Shown here piece after piece: positions 42,884 through 53,540 of a DNA stretch of 64,000 bases. This stretch comes from Vicia villosa (taxonomy: Eukaryota; Streptophyta; Magnoliopsida; Fabales; Fabaceae): NCBI RefSeq assembly GCF_029867415.1, contig NC_081181.1, forward strand, positions 69,846,144 through 69,910,143. The letters run 5' to 3'. The number at the start of each line of letters is the position of its first letter. The first letter of the stretch is position 1. The notes under the pieces are model-generated. The model saw nothing but the letters and a program-made list of their open reading frames with translations, did no database searches and had not been told where the DNA came from. The translations under genes and the position numbers were made by a program.

Positions 42884-43370
42884 GATCTAATTCAGCTACT
42901 ACGAACGGTACTGACACGGTCAACGCTAGAAGATCTAATTCATTTACCACGAACGGTAATGACACGATCATTTTCAAAGATCTAATTCAGTTACTACGAA
43001 CGGTACTGACACGACAGAAGATCTAATTCGGTTACTACGAACGGTACTGACACGGTCAACTCTCAGAGATCTAATTCTATCATCACGAACGGTGTAGACA
43101 CGATCACTGACCTTCCCAGTCTAATTCAGTTACTACGAACAGTGCTGACACGACAAGAGAATCTAATTCTATCATCACGAACGATGTAGACACGATTATC
43201 TCTCCAAGATCTAATTCGGTTACTAGGAACGGTGCTGACACGATCGAACTTCAAAGATCTAATTCTATCATCACAAACGGTGTAGACACGATCATCTTCC
43301 AAAGTCTAATTCAGTTACTACGAACGGTGCTGACACGACCAACTCTCCAAAAATCTAATTCATCTACTAT
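42884..43370 (+). ncRNA. Array of ten (plus one partial) covarying hairpins, 42-50 bp period
   Basis: Each unit: GATC, TAAT, a 4-bp stem, a 4-nt bulge, a 3-bp inner stem, loop GAACG, then the partners, CAC, GATC. The 4-bp stem appears as TCAG/CTGA, TCAT/ATGA, TCTA/TAGA and TCGG/CTGA (wobble). The outermost stem appears as GATC/GATC, GATC/GGTC (wobble), AATC/GATT and GTC/GAC. The inner stem is TAC/GTA, CAC/GTG or TAC/GTG (wobble). Exceptions: the unit at 42978 (outer stem) and single mismatches at 42932, 43160 and 43208. Confidence 0.75.
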
Positions 43371-43478
43371 GCGATCAACATTCAAACAACTACTTCTCAA
43401 ACACTTCAGTCTCGACATCTGGATGACATCTTTAAGCCCATCTCCAACAAATATTCCTCAATACAAATTTTTTTTTCC

Positions 43479-43791
43479 GGCCTAACGCAAGGCCTTCCAG
43501 ACATCCGAGGATGCAATTGGGATTAGTCTAACGCACGACTCATTCTTCGACCTAACGCATGGTTTTCCAGACATCTGAGGATGCAATTGAGAATAGTCTA
43601 ACGCACGATTTATTCTTCGACCTAACGCACGGTTTTCCAGACATCTGAGGATGCAATTGAGAATAGTCTAACGCACGATTTATTCTTCGACCTAACGCAC
43701 GGTTTTCCAGACATCTGAGGATGCAAGCTAGACCCAGTCTAACGTACGACTCAACCTAAGTCTAAGGCTCAGAAACAGTCTAACGTACGAC
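43479..43791 (+). ncRNA. 70-bp tandem repeats carrying nine mini-hairpins with loop TAACGYAY
   Basis: The repeat period is 70 bp (units at 43481, 43551, 43621, 43691). Two hairpins per unit share the loop TAACGCAC or close variants, with stems GGCC/GGCC (43479), AGTC/GACT (43525, 43736), ACC/GGT (43550, 43620, 43690), AGTC/GATT (43595, 43665, wobble) and GTC/GAC (43778). Confidence 0.65.
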
Positions 43792-44080
43792 ACCTTCTGA
43801 CTCTCAAGTATATCAAGTCGGATGGCATCTTCAAGCCCATTTCCATCATACATCTTCTCGAAACATCTGGATAGCATCTTCAAGCCCTTCTCCGACAAAA
43901 GTCCCTACTTCAGCTAGGGCAAATTTCTTGGTATTCTAGTGTTCAATCATCTTCCACCTTCAGATACCGACTGGCATACAAACCACTCTACATCTTCAAG
44001 CTTAAGATAATTGAACAGGGGCAGCTGTCATACCCCAAAATTTGCCCTCATATATTTGCAAATGCCATTTTATTCCGAAT

Positions 44081-44163
44081 AAGTGACGTAACTCAGTTGG
44101 TAAGGATTTGAGCGTAAGAGGTACAAGAGCTAGAGGTCCCAAGTTCGAATCTCACTTACTGAC
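44081..44163 (+). ncRNA. tRNA-like segment at the start of the LTR
   Basis: TAACTCAGTTGG (44089-44100) resembles the A box and AGTTCGAATCT (44142-44152) the B box, 53 bp apart; AAGTGA (44081) could pair with TCACTT (44152-44157) like an acceptor stem. A T-rich run follows, a possible Pol III terminator. Probably a tRNA- or SINE-derived piece in the U3. Confidence 0.45.
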
Positions 44164-44542
44164 ATTTTTTCCTTTTATTTGTTACTAATTTTATTTCTGT
44201 TTTAAAATATAAAAAAAATCATAAAAATAAGTTTTTTTAATTAATATTATTTTCGTATTTTATTTATTTATTATTTTAAAAAATGTTTTTTTTAACTTTT
44301 TCCCATTTATAATTCAAAAAATAACCAAAAAATCATAAAATAAAAAGATTTCAAAAGATTTTACACCTTTTTGCATTTTAGGTTAGTGTTTGTAGTTTTA
44401 AGAAAGAATTGATATAATTGATTAAATATAATCATAAATCTCAAATCAAATAAATTTAATTTTGGGGTTTTTAATTATTTTAATTAATTATGATCAATTT
44501 GATTTTCTCCATTTTTTAACTTCTTAACCTAATCTCCTATCT

Positions 44543-44550
44543 TATAAATA
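44543..44550 (+). promoter_or_regulatory. TATA box of the second Ogre/Tat LTR
   Basis: TATAAATA about 520 bp into the LTR, followed by a CT-rich leader (TTCTCTCTTAGCC). Confidence 0.55.
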
Positions 44551-46981
44551 TTCTCTCTTAGCCTTTTTTTTCACTCAGGTACACTGACAAATCCTAACCT
44601 ATTTTTCTGGAACAATTAACCCTTATTTTTCTTCCTCCTACGCACCGGAGCCAACCCTATTTTCTACCACTTTTCAGCACACTAACAACATCACATACTC
44701 ATAAACCCACTCTAAAATTCCTCGTCATCAAATAACCTGCAAACTATCTCATAAACCATCCACCAAAAATTCACAGCATTAACAAATTCCAAAACGAATT
44801 GGTCACAATAACTTGCAACAACACAGTTAAATCACAACTTCCTCCAAATCGGACCCATCCGACGGCGCCGAGTCCTGTCATCATCACTTAAACATAGGGT
44901 AACATAACAATAAAAATCTGTGTAATTTTCTTTTAACCGGTAAGAAAGTGAAACGATGAAGCCGGAGGTGGATTCAATACAAAAGAGGAAGATGAAGCTG
45001 AAGTAAAGTAGATCCGATTTCAACAGGTTCGGCCACCACGATGCCGTCGTCGGTGTTCAGACCAAGACAACGCACCACCACGTAGCTCATCAGCTTTCGG
45101 CCGCGTCGGTGCCAAACTCACACAGCCACCGCAAGCCTTGCCACCACCGCATCTTCGTCGCCTCCCGACGTCATCTCCGATCGGTATCTGTTCCGCCATC
45201 TTCTTCTGCAATTTGCTTTGATTTACATTATTTTGTGTTAGTTTTGATGTGTTTATCGGTGGCTGATGATCTTCCTACTAAAAATATATAGGAGTTTGAA
45301 TTATTTTTATTTTGTTCTTAGAGAAAAACAGGGTGTTGTAATTCTTAGAATGGAGAAAGAAGAGATCGTGAAGAGAGAACAAACTTGTTTCCCTTTCTAA
45401 ATCTCATCCCAATTTCTACTATATTGCTTTTTTTTTTTTAATTTGTTATTATTAATAAATGGGTGGCCACGTGTCAATTTAAGATTGGCTATTTTATTAT
45501 TAGAAGAAGTCAAAACTCTCACGCTACACTTTAGGAGATGAAGGCTACCTCTAAGTTTTCTTTCATTTTGTTTTTTTTAATAATTATAGTATTAGTTTCT
45601 TTTTTTTGTCAATTTAATTACCGTTGTTTAATTTTAGGATATTCTTTTAATGAGTTGTTTGAATTAAAAAAGAAAATACAAAAACATTATAGTTAGATTT
45701 TTTTTCTACATTAAAAAACACTAAAAAATTGTTAGTAATTAGGTTTTATTTTTTATATAAAAAGGTACTAAAAATATTTTATTTTAATTTTAATTCTCTC
45801 TTTAGAATTTAATTTTTTCTCAGATATTTTTTCGTTATTTTCTTGATCAATTGTTAATATTTTTATTATTTTCCATGCATTATTTTTTCTATATCCGTAC
45901 TAACCATTTTCTTGTTTTCTGCGAGGTACTACCATCGTGAGCATTAAACTGTTTTGCAGACATTCAAAGCTTGCGCATGCGTGCATGGATTAATCAAGAT
46001 TCTTCCGACTACGTGCCCTATCAGCCAAATCAAAACTAAGTTCTAATCCTTTTTTTTATATATTAATTTTTCCTTATAAATTAAATTAGGATTTGCCCCA
46101 CACTGTTAATGAACTCCTCCTACACTCACTCCTTTGTTTATTCTTTCTTTTCCAATTTTCAGGGTTTGTCGACTGCCAAAGCTACGAGTATTGGTAACCC
46201 TAAACCCTAACCCTGATATTTTCTGTCTTTTATTATTACTTATGCCAAACCCTATTGGGGATCCGCTGGTTTCATTGTCCCCTTCCCCATATTTGCTATT
46301 ATTGTTGCTTTATATTAAACTGCGTGGTTAGTAATTTAGGGAGTGCAACCGTGAATTGAATTAGCCTCACTAATTATAAGATAATTTAATCGAATTAATC
46401 ACGTGATTGATGCACCCACGCACACTTTTGGGGTAACCTCTCTGTTGCCTTGTTGCTTGTTGCCTGTTGCCTTGTGTTATTTTGCAGAATAGCCAGTCCC
46501 TCGAATACGAGGATACCTTAGTCAGTTGCCTCGATTAAGATCATGGTCCCTAATGATGCTGCCTTCGATATGCATGATCTCGACCCTCGGAAGTTGCCTA
46601 CGAAAAAGGCTAAGGTATCCTCTGGCTGCCTACGAAAGGCTATTCTGATCATTCCCTTAGACTACCTGCCTCTCTATGGCATGGGTCAGTCTTTGAGCGA
46701 ATGATAACTCGATGACCCTTCTACCTCCAAACGAAAGGCTTCCTGCCCTCTTATGGCAAGGATTGACCCTTTCATTCTGAAAGGCTAAAAAGAGACCTAT
46801 CATCTGAGTTTAAGGTAATTGCCCCTAATTGCCTTGCCATGCTCTATTTTCTATATTCTTTCTCAAAATTCTTCAAAAACTGGCTACGCTCATTTACGAG
46901 CTAAAGTCCATTTTTCCTCTTTCATCTACATTTTCTGAAAACGAGCAAGCAAAGCAATTAAGAGCCCATGGAAAACCATGG

Positions 46982-47014
46982 ATGCAAAGGGTGCCTTACA
47001 CCTTCCCTTTGCAT
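46982..47014 (+). promoter_or_regulatory. U5 hairpin of the second Ogre/Tat LTR
   Basis: ATGCAAAGGG pairs with CCCTTTGCAT across a 13-nt loop; compared with the first Ogre (ATACAAAGGG/CCCTTTGTAT) an A-T pair has become G-C. Confidence 0.6.
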
Positions 47015-47162
47015 AAATTACCCCCCCGAACTTAGATTTCTTTAAAAGGTTTTTTTCTGTTTCTTTTAGCCTTTCTGAATTTGTTTGGATAAAATAAAAG
47101 TCGGTGGCGACTCATGCTTAACCGCGACATTTCGATCGATAAAGTCAGTTCACCGTATTACA

Positions 47163-48717
47163 CTCAGTAATCAAGGAATGTCAGTTGCGGAAAAGCAGAG
47201 ACACTTTGGTTTTGAGAAGTTCTGAGAAGTCTGTAAGAAAGTTGTTCAAAGTACAAAGTGTAATTACTTGCATTGCATCGACACTTTAACCATCGGGAAG
47301 GGTGCATTGGGAAAACACAGTTGAGGAAGTCAGTTTAGTGCCGGATTCAGAAATGAAAGGGGCATTGGATGACTATGTGAGTGAAGTGTGACAATGAAGG
47401 ATTGTTATATCGATTAAGTTACACGAGTTATTAGAGTTGATGTTACACCAATGGTAAGAAGTCGTATGGTTGAGAATAAGTTATGAAATACGTTAGCGAA
47501 GTTATCTTAGCAGTTGTACGATGTGGAAATCAGCAAGGAATGAAGAACTCCTGTTCATTAAGCATTCGGATTTGGACCTTCTGGAACCGAAGTACGTGAC
47601 CAAGTTGTGTTCAAATGAACCTGATCTAGAATGATGGAAAATTAGCGACTTGATTTGTGGGAATTACTCAATCTCGAGGAGTAGTTGTCGATGAATGTGT
47701 TTGAGATTCTAACACGTATCGTAATTGGAAGAATGCCAAGAAGGAACCATTTCTATTAATAATTGAGTATGGTGTAGTAATGGAACTAAGTGGACTATGG
47801 ACATAGTGTGATTCAGAGGATCTAAAGAAGTGTGTGACTCGTTGAGATCAGAGTAGTGCAACGGATGTGAGAAGAACCAGATAATCCTGCAATAGATGTA
47901 GACAGACTATTCGCGTGATGGTGTTTGAGTGGAGACTCTGCTAAGAGAAACTTGTCAAAGAAAATGTTTTGTTCACCCCAGTCTCTCTCAAGGATCCTCC
48001 ATGATCTCGAGAGGCACTGTTGATGGATCAACTTAGAGGAGACCTCGTGATTGGAGTGTGATCAGATGTTCGTGAGCCAATGGTAGAGCTTGTGAATATC
48101 AAGGATTAGATAGAGTATCGTGACCACTAGAATGTTGAGGACAAGTAAGGGATTCCGTTTGACAAGGACTCTTTGTGGTTATGTTTTACGCGTCTATGAG
48201 CATGCGTGAAGACTCAAATGATGGTTACAGGTCAACCGTTAGAGTTCACCTTCCGCTGGGAGGATTTGTGTGAAGCTATTGGACATCAAGAATGTAGTTG
48301 CAAAATTGTACGCCTTGTGGTATATGGTGGTAGTTATTTTTTTTAAGACTGGAGAAAAGAGCAAAGTAAGAAGCCTTAGTTTCATGAGTAAAGGTAAGCT
48401 TGGAACAAGCCATCCTAAGCATAAGGGAAATTAGAAGTTAAGACCAAGGGATTTGACAATCATTTGGATGTTTAGTGTGGAAGTGAATCCAAGACGTCAT
48501 CTTTGGAGAAGGAGACTGTAGTATGATTTTCTTAGAATGGTGGAAATTCATGAAGCCCAGGAAAGGAAGAGCTAATCAATGGCATGTGTTGAGCAAAGAT
48601 GAGCTTGACAACATTGAGAATGAAGGGTATCCAACCATAATGGATTATCAGGAATTTTGCGGCTGCACAGACTCAGTACAAGACAGTAAAGATGGGAAAC
48701 CTCAGAAGGGTCATTTT
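47163..48717. other. Unclassified degenerate sequence
   Basis: Codon-like composition with frequent stops in all frames suggests an old element body, but no motif (RT, protease, integrase) could be read. The frame 48523-48789 runs across the junction with the Athila-like LTR and matches nothing I know. Confidence 0.4.
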
Positions 48718-49377
48718 CCACAAGGGGAGAGACCTTTTTTCTTTCCCACAAATTTTACTTTTGGTTTCATGATTAGAATGAAGAACTAATTCCTGAAGGC
48801 AAATCCTGCTGCTTATGGGTTCCATTGCTTTGAGGTTATTCTAATACTAATTTAAATTCGATTTCTGTTCAATTCTTTTCTATGAAATCATTTGCTTAAT
48901 TTGATTACAATTGTTTGCTTAATTCGATTGTTGTTCATAGGATAGAATTGATTAAATTCGATTGTATGCATGTTCCTAAATTTAATTGCGTGTTATCGTT
49001 TGCTTAATTCGTTAACTCGTCATATTCTTAACCGTTTGCTTAATTCGGTAAACAGGAACATAACTCGTATGATTTTGATAAGCGCTTGTCTGATTAATCT
49101 CATAATCGAATAGGATCGAAGCCGTTTAGGGATTGGTGTTATTATAACCGATGATAAGTCGGAACCCGAATCAGTAGGATTAGCCGTTTAGCTTATTTTG
49201 ATAATCACTTATTTTACTCTGTTTTATAAATTGATTCTTAAACCATAAACCCCCAATTTCATTTATATTAGTTAGTAACGAAACAAGAATCCTTGTGAGA
49301 ACGATATCCGAGTTGTCGTTACCGTTACACTATATTTTCAAAATACTCGTTTTTGATCCGCGCGCGACAGCGGATCA
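48718..49377 (+). repeat. 5' LTR of an Athila-like element, 5'-truncated
   Basis: It matches 52369-53027 closely, from CCACAAGGGGAGAGACC to CAGCGGATCA. The first ~415 bp of the LTR (present at 51954-52368) are missing and replaced by unrelated DNA, so the left edge is a breakpoint, not an insertion end. Confidence 0.85.
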
Positions 49378-49380
49378 AAT

Positions 49381-49400
49381 TGGCGCCGTTGCCGGGGATT
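49381..49400 (+). other. Primer binding site (tRNA-Asp)
   Basis: TGGCGCCGTTGCCGGGGATT three bases after the LTR; the tRNA-Asp primer site typical of Athila elements. Confidence 0.9.
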
Positions 49401-49833
49401 CTTGTTGTTATTAACTGATATTAGAGTCATAGGTTTAGTGTTCTCGCGTTTAGGCCGTAGTTTCCCCACGGTTTTGGCCAATTCGCGTTTTGAGTCGAAA
49501 AAAAATCGGTTTTTGGAAAAATTGTGTTCAATTGTAAAAAGTTTTTGCCTACTGGAAGCAGAAAAATCGTGTGATCAATACTCCCTTACTCTAGAAGAGT
49601 AAGGGAAATCGACCCAAAATTGCCAAATTCCTCTTTTTTCTATTTTTAATTAATTATTTACTGTTTTGTCAGTTTTGAAAAAATCCAAAAAAATTCCCAA
49701 AATTCTTATTTGTCTTAATTAGTTTAAATTTTGTGTTTTTATATTTTTCTAAATTTATTTTAATCGTTTTCCTTCTTTCTATTTCTTTCTGCATGTATGG
49801 GACATAATCGGTATTTCGGTGTTTGTTGAACCC

Positions 49834-50958
49834 ATGGCTGAACAAAGAACACTAACGCAGTTGACTGTCCCTAATGTGAACTATAATGGTTTATGTATTG
49901 ACTATCCTGCGGGTGATGCATCTTTTGAATTGGAATATGGTTTAACACATTTGTTGCCTAGGTTTAATGATTTTGCAGGTGAGGATCCGCATATGCATCA
50001 GAACGAATTTCAGGTTGTGTGCTCTGCACCTTCCGAACCTTCACTAGAGGATATTGTCAAACAAATGGCTGCAAATAATCTTCAGTATCAACAACACATA
50101 GATTCTACTCTTCAGACTTTGCAAACACAGATTGGACAACTTGCCACTTTGATGAATGCCATGCAGCAAGCTCAAGGATCAAACCAACAACCCTTGGATG
50201 AGCAATCTGTTTTTCAAATAGAGTTGCTTTCTGAAAATGTTGATGATACTTGTACTGATTTGTTTGCAGATGATTTTCCATCATTGTCTGGTTTTGATGA
50301 TGTTTACTCTTGTGATGTTTGTACTGACACTAAAATTTGCTCTGTTTGTACTGAAATTGAGGTTGCCTTGCAAGTTGATATTCTTACTACAGATGAGGTT
50401 GCAAACGAAGTTGTTCATGTAGATGAAGCTCTCGACACCTCGGCTGCCCGGATCAAACCATCCATTGAACAACCACCTTCTCGAGAGCTGAAACCAATTC
50501 CTGAAAATCTAAAATATGCTTATTTAGAGATGAATGAAATGTTGCCATTTATAATTTCTTCTAACCTTGATTTTGATCAAGAAAATAAGCCTTTGCAGGT
50601 TTTGAAGAAGCATAAAAAGGTGATTGGGTGGACTTTGACCGAAATTTCTGATATTAGCCCATCTATGAATTTGCATAGGGTCTCAACTGAAGGGGAAGAT
50701 GAAACAAAAGTAGTGAGGCAGCCCCTCAATCTTTTGATCTCTGATGTTGTGGAAAAGAAGATCACGTGCTCATTCGACACTTTTACTTATCGAAGATTCT
50801 TCTTTGATCCTGGAATAAAAGGTGAAGGCACTAATAAAAATTTCAAGTTCAATGGACATTACCCAAAGCTACTCCATGAGAGCCCCACTTTGGAAGAAGA
50901 AAACGTAGAAGATATCTCTTTGAGAAAGGATGCTTATGTGATCACCTATCCTCCTTGA
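49834..50958 (+). CDS. Chimeric, internally deleted Gag-Pol frame of the Athila-like element
   Basis: 374 codons without interruption from ATGGCTGAACAA (an in-frame GTG lies at 49819). Read along the protein, pieces of a normally ~1,500+ residue polyprotein follow each other: Gag N-terminal part (YGLTHLLPRFNDFAGEDPHM, residues ~33-52); Gag C-terminal coiled coil (EDIVKQMAANNLQYQQ, TQIGQLATLM, ~75-115); an acidic Cys-bearing linker (~130-205); the RT N-terminal approach (LKYAYLEMNEMLPFIISS, KKVIGWTLTEISDISPS, VRQPLN); a short RT-like piece (CSFDTFTYRRFFF); and an integrase-end-like piece (NFKFNGHYPKLLHESPTLEE). Protease, RT catalytic core, RNase H and integrase core are gone. The frame survived several deletions, so it might still be translated. 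The piece assignments rest on remembered family patterns. Confidence 0.6.
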   Translation: MAEQRTLTQLTVPNVNYNGLCIDYPAGDASFELEYGLTHLLPRFNDFAGEDPHMHQNEFQVVCSAPSEPSLEDIVKQMAANNLQYQQHIDSTLQTLQTQIGQLATLMNAMQQAQGSNQQPLDEQSVFQIELLSENVDDTCTDLFADDFPSLSGFDDVYSCDVCTDTKICSVCTEIEVALQVDILTTDEVANEVVHVDEALDTSAARIKPSIEQPPSRELKPIPENLKYAYLEMNEMLPFIISSNLDFDQENKPLQVLKKHKKVIGWTLTEISDISPSMNLHRVSTEGEDETKVVRQPLNLLISDVVEKKITCSFDTFTYRRFFFDPGIKGEGTNKNFKFNGHYPKLLHESPTLEEENVEDISLRKDAYVITYPP

Positions 50959-51953
50959 CTACTCGGGTGTGTTCTTTCCTCTCTCCTCTCTTTTATTTTA
51001 TGTTTGTTTCTTTCATTGAGGGCAATGCTTAGTTTAAGTGTGGGGGAGGGAATCATGCGTTTTCTTTGTTTTTGTTAGTATTTTGTTTAATTTCAGTCAA
51101 TAAAAAAATAAAAAAATAAAAAAATGCATCTTCTTGAAAGTTTTAGGCTATAGACTGATTTGAGTCGAGTTTGCGGAGACTTGGGAAAAATTCACAAGAT
51201 CGGTATTGTTCTAACACCGTAAGTCTCCTGCATATGGAAATTGATTTGAATTTTTTATTATGTTTTAGCCTTAAATTCTCATTTTCTGACAGCTCTTGAG
51301 TAGTTTATTTCAGCAGTCGGCACCATCTCTCACACACTTTACGCAGGGAAGCCGATGAATATAAGTGAGTGTTCCGAAAAAAAATAGAAAAAGAAAAGGG
51401 GAATGCACCTTCTAAGTTTGGTAACCCTCACCCGGTCACTTAACCCAACGGTTGTGGAACTTTCAAAAGAAAAAGTTGAATAAGACTCTTTGTTAGTTGG
51501 TTCAGCGGTTTCTGGTGCTGAACTTGGTAGGGAGGATTACGGTCCGATCCCCCGCAACTACAATTGGGGAATAAAAGGGGTAATACCACTTAGGTACCAG
51601 AGCCCCATGCAAAAAAGGATCAGAGTCACTAACCGGTCGTCTTGCTATAAGTGTGTGGAGATAACGGGCTTAATGTGATTGCGCCTGAATGAAAAAGAGC
51701 AAAAAGGATGAGTAAGTTAGGTTATGGTATAATAATATGATTTGAATTGGTTTGTGTATTTAGGAGGCTTATGTCTGCATAACTGTAGTTAGTGTTCTTA
51801 CGATGCCCTTAATGTGCAAGATTAGTACATGTCGATGCAAACTTACCCGAAGAAGATTTGTAGCCTAGGATGAGTAACTGTTGATGTATTTGTGCTTTCT
51901 TTGTTTTGTTTTTCATTTTGCTCGGAGTGCAAAAGTTCAAGTGTGGGGGAATT
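50959..51953 (+). other. 3' UTR of the Athila-like element
   Basis: Contains AAGTGTGGGGGAGGGAATC (about 51037), a tRNA-like piece, and the final tract AAGTGTGGGGGAATT (51939-51953) directly before the LTR. Two purine tracts are common in Athila-type elements. Confidence 0.7.
51493..51568 (+). ncRNA. tRNA-like segment in the Athila-like 3' UTR
   Basis: A-box TGGTTCAGCGG (51498-51508) and B-box-like GGTCCGATCCC (51541-51551); AGTTG (51495-51499) could pair with CAACT (51555-51559). Length and box order are tRNA-like; no anticodon arm can be assigned. Confidence 0.45.
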
Positions 51954-53027
51954 TGATCAGTGCATTTTGATGCACATTCTTCTATGTTTTTAATTATGCA
52001 TCTCCATTGTTTATTTTGTTTATTTTTCTATTTTATTATGTTTTTATATTTGAGTTTAATTTTATTGTTATTTGATTTTCGTATTTAATTTTCAGCAATA
52101 GCAGTCTGCAGTAAAACGATCATAACTGGAGTTCCGGGACTCCGATTAACGCGTTCTAATAATCGCCGGAAAGCTAAGAGAAATAGCTACAACTTTCATG
52201 TTGGAGTCAAATGCAGATTCGGAATGCATAATTCCCAGAATTTCATTTAAGTTTCAGTCATTAGAAATTAAGCTATTTTGGGTGATGTTTTTATGGGTCT
52301 GGGTTATGTTTTCGACCCGGTTCGATTATGAGTGAAACCCTTAGGTTGTTAAAACACTTGTGGCAGCCGCCACAAGGGGAGAGACCTTTTTCTTTCCCAC
52401 AAATTTTACTTTTGGTTTCATGATTAGAATGAAGAACTAATTCCTGAAGGCAAATCCTGCTGCTTATGGGTTCCATTGCTTTGAGGTTATTCTAATACTA
52501 ATTTAAATTCGATTTCTGTTCAATTCTTTTCTATGAAATCATTTGCTTAATTTGATTACAATTGTTTGCTTAATTCGATTGTTGTTCATAGGATAGAATT
52601 GATTAAATTCGATTGTATGCATGTTCCTAAATTTAATTGCGTGTTATCGTTTGCTTAATTCGTTAACTCGTCATATTCTTAACCGTTTGCTTAATTCGGT
52701 AAACAGGAACATAACTCGTATGATTTTGATAAGCGCTTGTCTGATTAATCTCATAATCGAATAGGATCGAAGCCGTTTAGGGATTGGTGTTATTATAACT
52801 GATGATAAGTCGGAACCCGAATCAGTAGGATTAGCCGTTTAGCTTATTTTGATAATCACTTAATTTACTCTATTTTATAAATCGATTCTAAAACAAACCC
52901 CCATTATCATTTTTAGTGTTAGTTAATGAAATCAAGAATCCTTGTGAGAACGATATTCGAGTTGTCGTTACCGCTAAACTACCATTTTCAAAATACTCGT
53001 TTTTGATCCGCGTGCGACAGCGGATCA
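51954..53027 (+). repeat. 3' LTR of the Athila-like element
   Basis: 1,074 bp from TGATCAGTGC to CGGATCA. Its 3' two thirds match the truncated 5' LTR. Contains CATAACTGGAGTTCCGGGAC...GGAAAGCTAAG (52130-52177), a module also seen in the chromovirus-like LTRs at 53.9 and 58.6 kb. Confidence 0.9.
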
Positions 53028-53540
53028 AAATACCACTTACTTGGAGGGCATAGTGGATAAATATCATCAATTGCATGAGCATAAGGTATTGTTTGGTGGG
53101 TGGACTTTACAAAAACATATTTTTATAAGTGGAGTGGAGAGAGTTAAGGAAGAGAAGCTCATGTGTTCATCTTCAAAACTCATTTTTGCAACTATGGTGC
53201 AGCCTCCATTCTACAGGTTGTAACTTTTTACTTGTAGCTCCGATTAAGATAATTCTTGAAATTCTGGAATATACACAAAATTTCCTTCGATTTGATATAT
53301 GATTTCATACTCATAGCTTCTTTATTGATGGAGATAAACAAGTTTGAAGTTTAGTGATTGATGCTGAAAGCTGACCAATAAAGGGTTGCGAATTTGTTGA
53401 TGTTAGAGGTGAAATATTGATCAATATGGGAGCTCAAGTGAAACATGGCTATCATTAAACCTCCATTGATGCAAGGTGAGTTCCATAGTTAGGAATGTGG
53501 GTAGGATTTGGGAAATTACATGTTCAAGGGTTTAGCTTGT
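53028..53540. other. Spacer, nothing recognised
   Basis: Short frames only; GAGGGCATAGTGGATAAATA... has no match elsewhere in the window. Confidence 0.4.

Larger units (their letters stand above)
42828..44025 (+). mobile_element. 3' UTR of a second Ogre/Tat element
   Basis: It ends in TTGAACAGGGGCAGC (44011-44025, polypurine tract) directly before an LTR start; the sequence just before this tract resembles the Ogre tail at 39040-39100 (TCAATCATCTTCYACC, TTGAAYAGGGGCA). Contains two tandem arrays described separately. The element's coding part is absent: at 42827 it abuts the first Ogre LTR. Confidence 0.75.
44026..47162 (+). repeat. 3' LTR of the second Ogre/Tat element
   Basis: 3,137 bp from TGTCATACCCCAAAATTTGC to ACCGTATTACA. 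TATA box at 44543-44550; U5 features (GCCTACGAAAGGC hairpins at about 46600-46640, CCATGGAAAACCATGG at 46964-46979, hairpin 46982-47014, then GTCGGTGGCGACT). No primer site follows, consistent with a 3' LTR. Frames at 45020-45291 are GC-rich but overlap antisense and have no family signature. Confidence 0.8.

Noticed and set aside
45020..45291. GC-rich frames on both strands in the second Ogre LTR
   Set aside because: Overlapping antisense frames without family signature; part of the LTR leader.
46195..46215. Telomere-like CCCTAAACCCTAACCC
   Set aside because: Only about two and a half units, inside an LTR; too short to mean an interstitial telomere.
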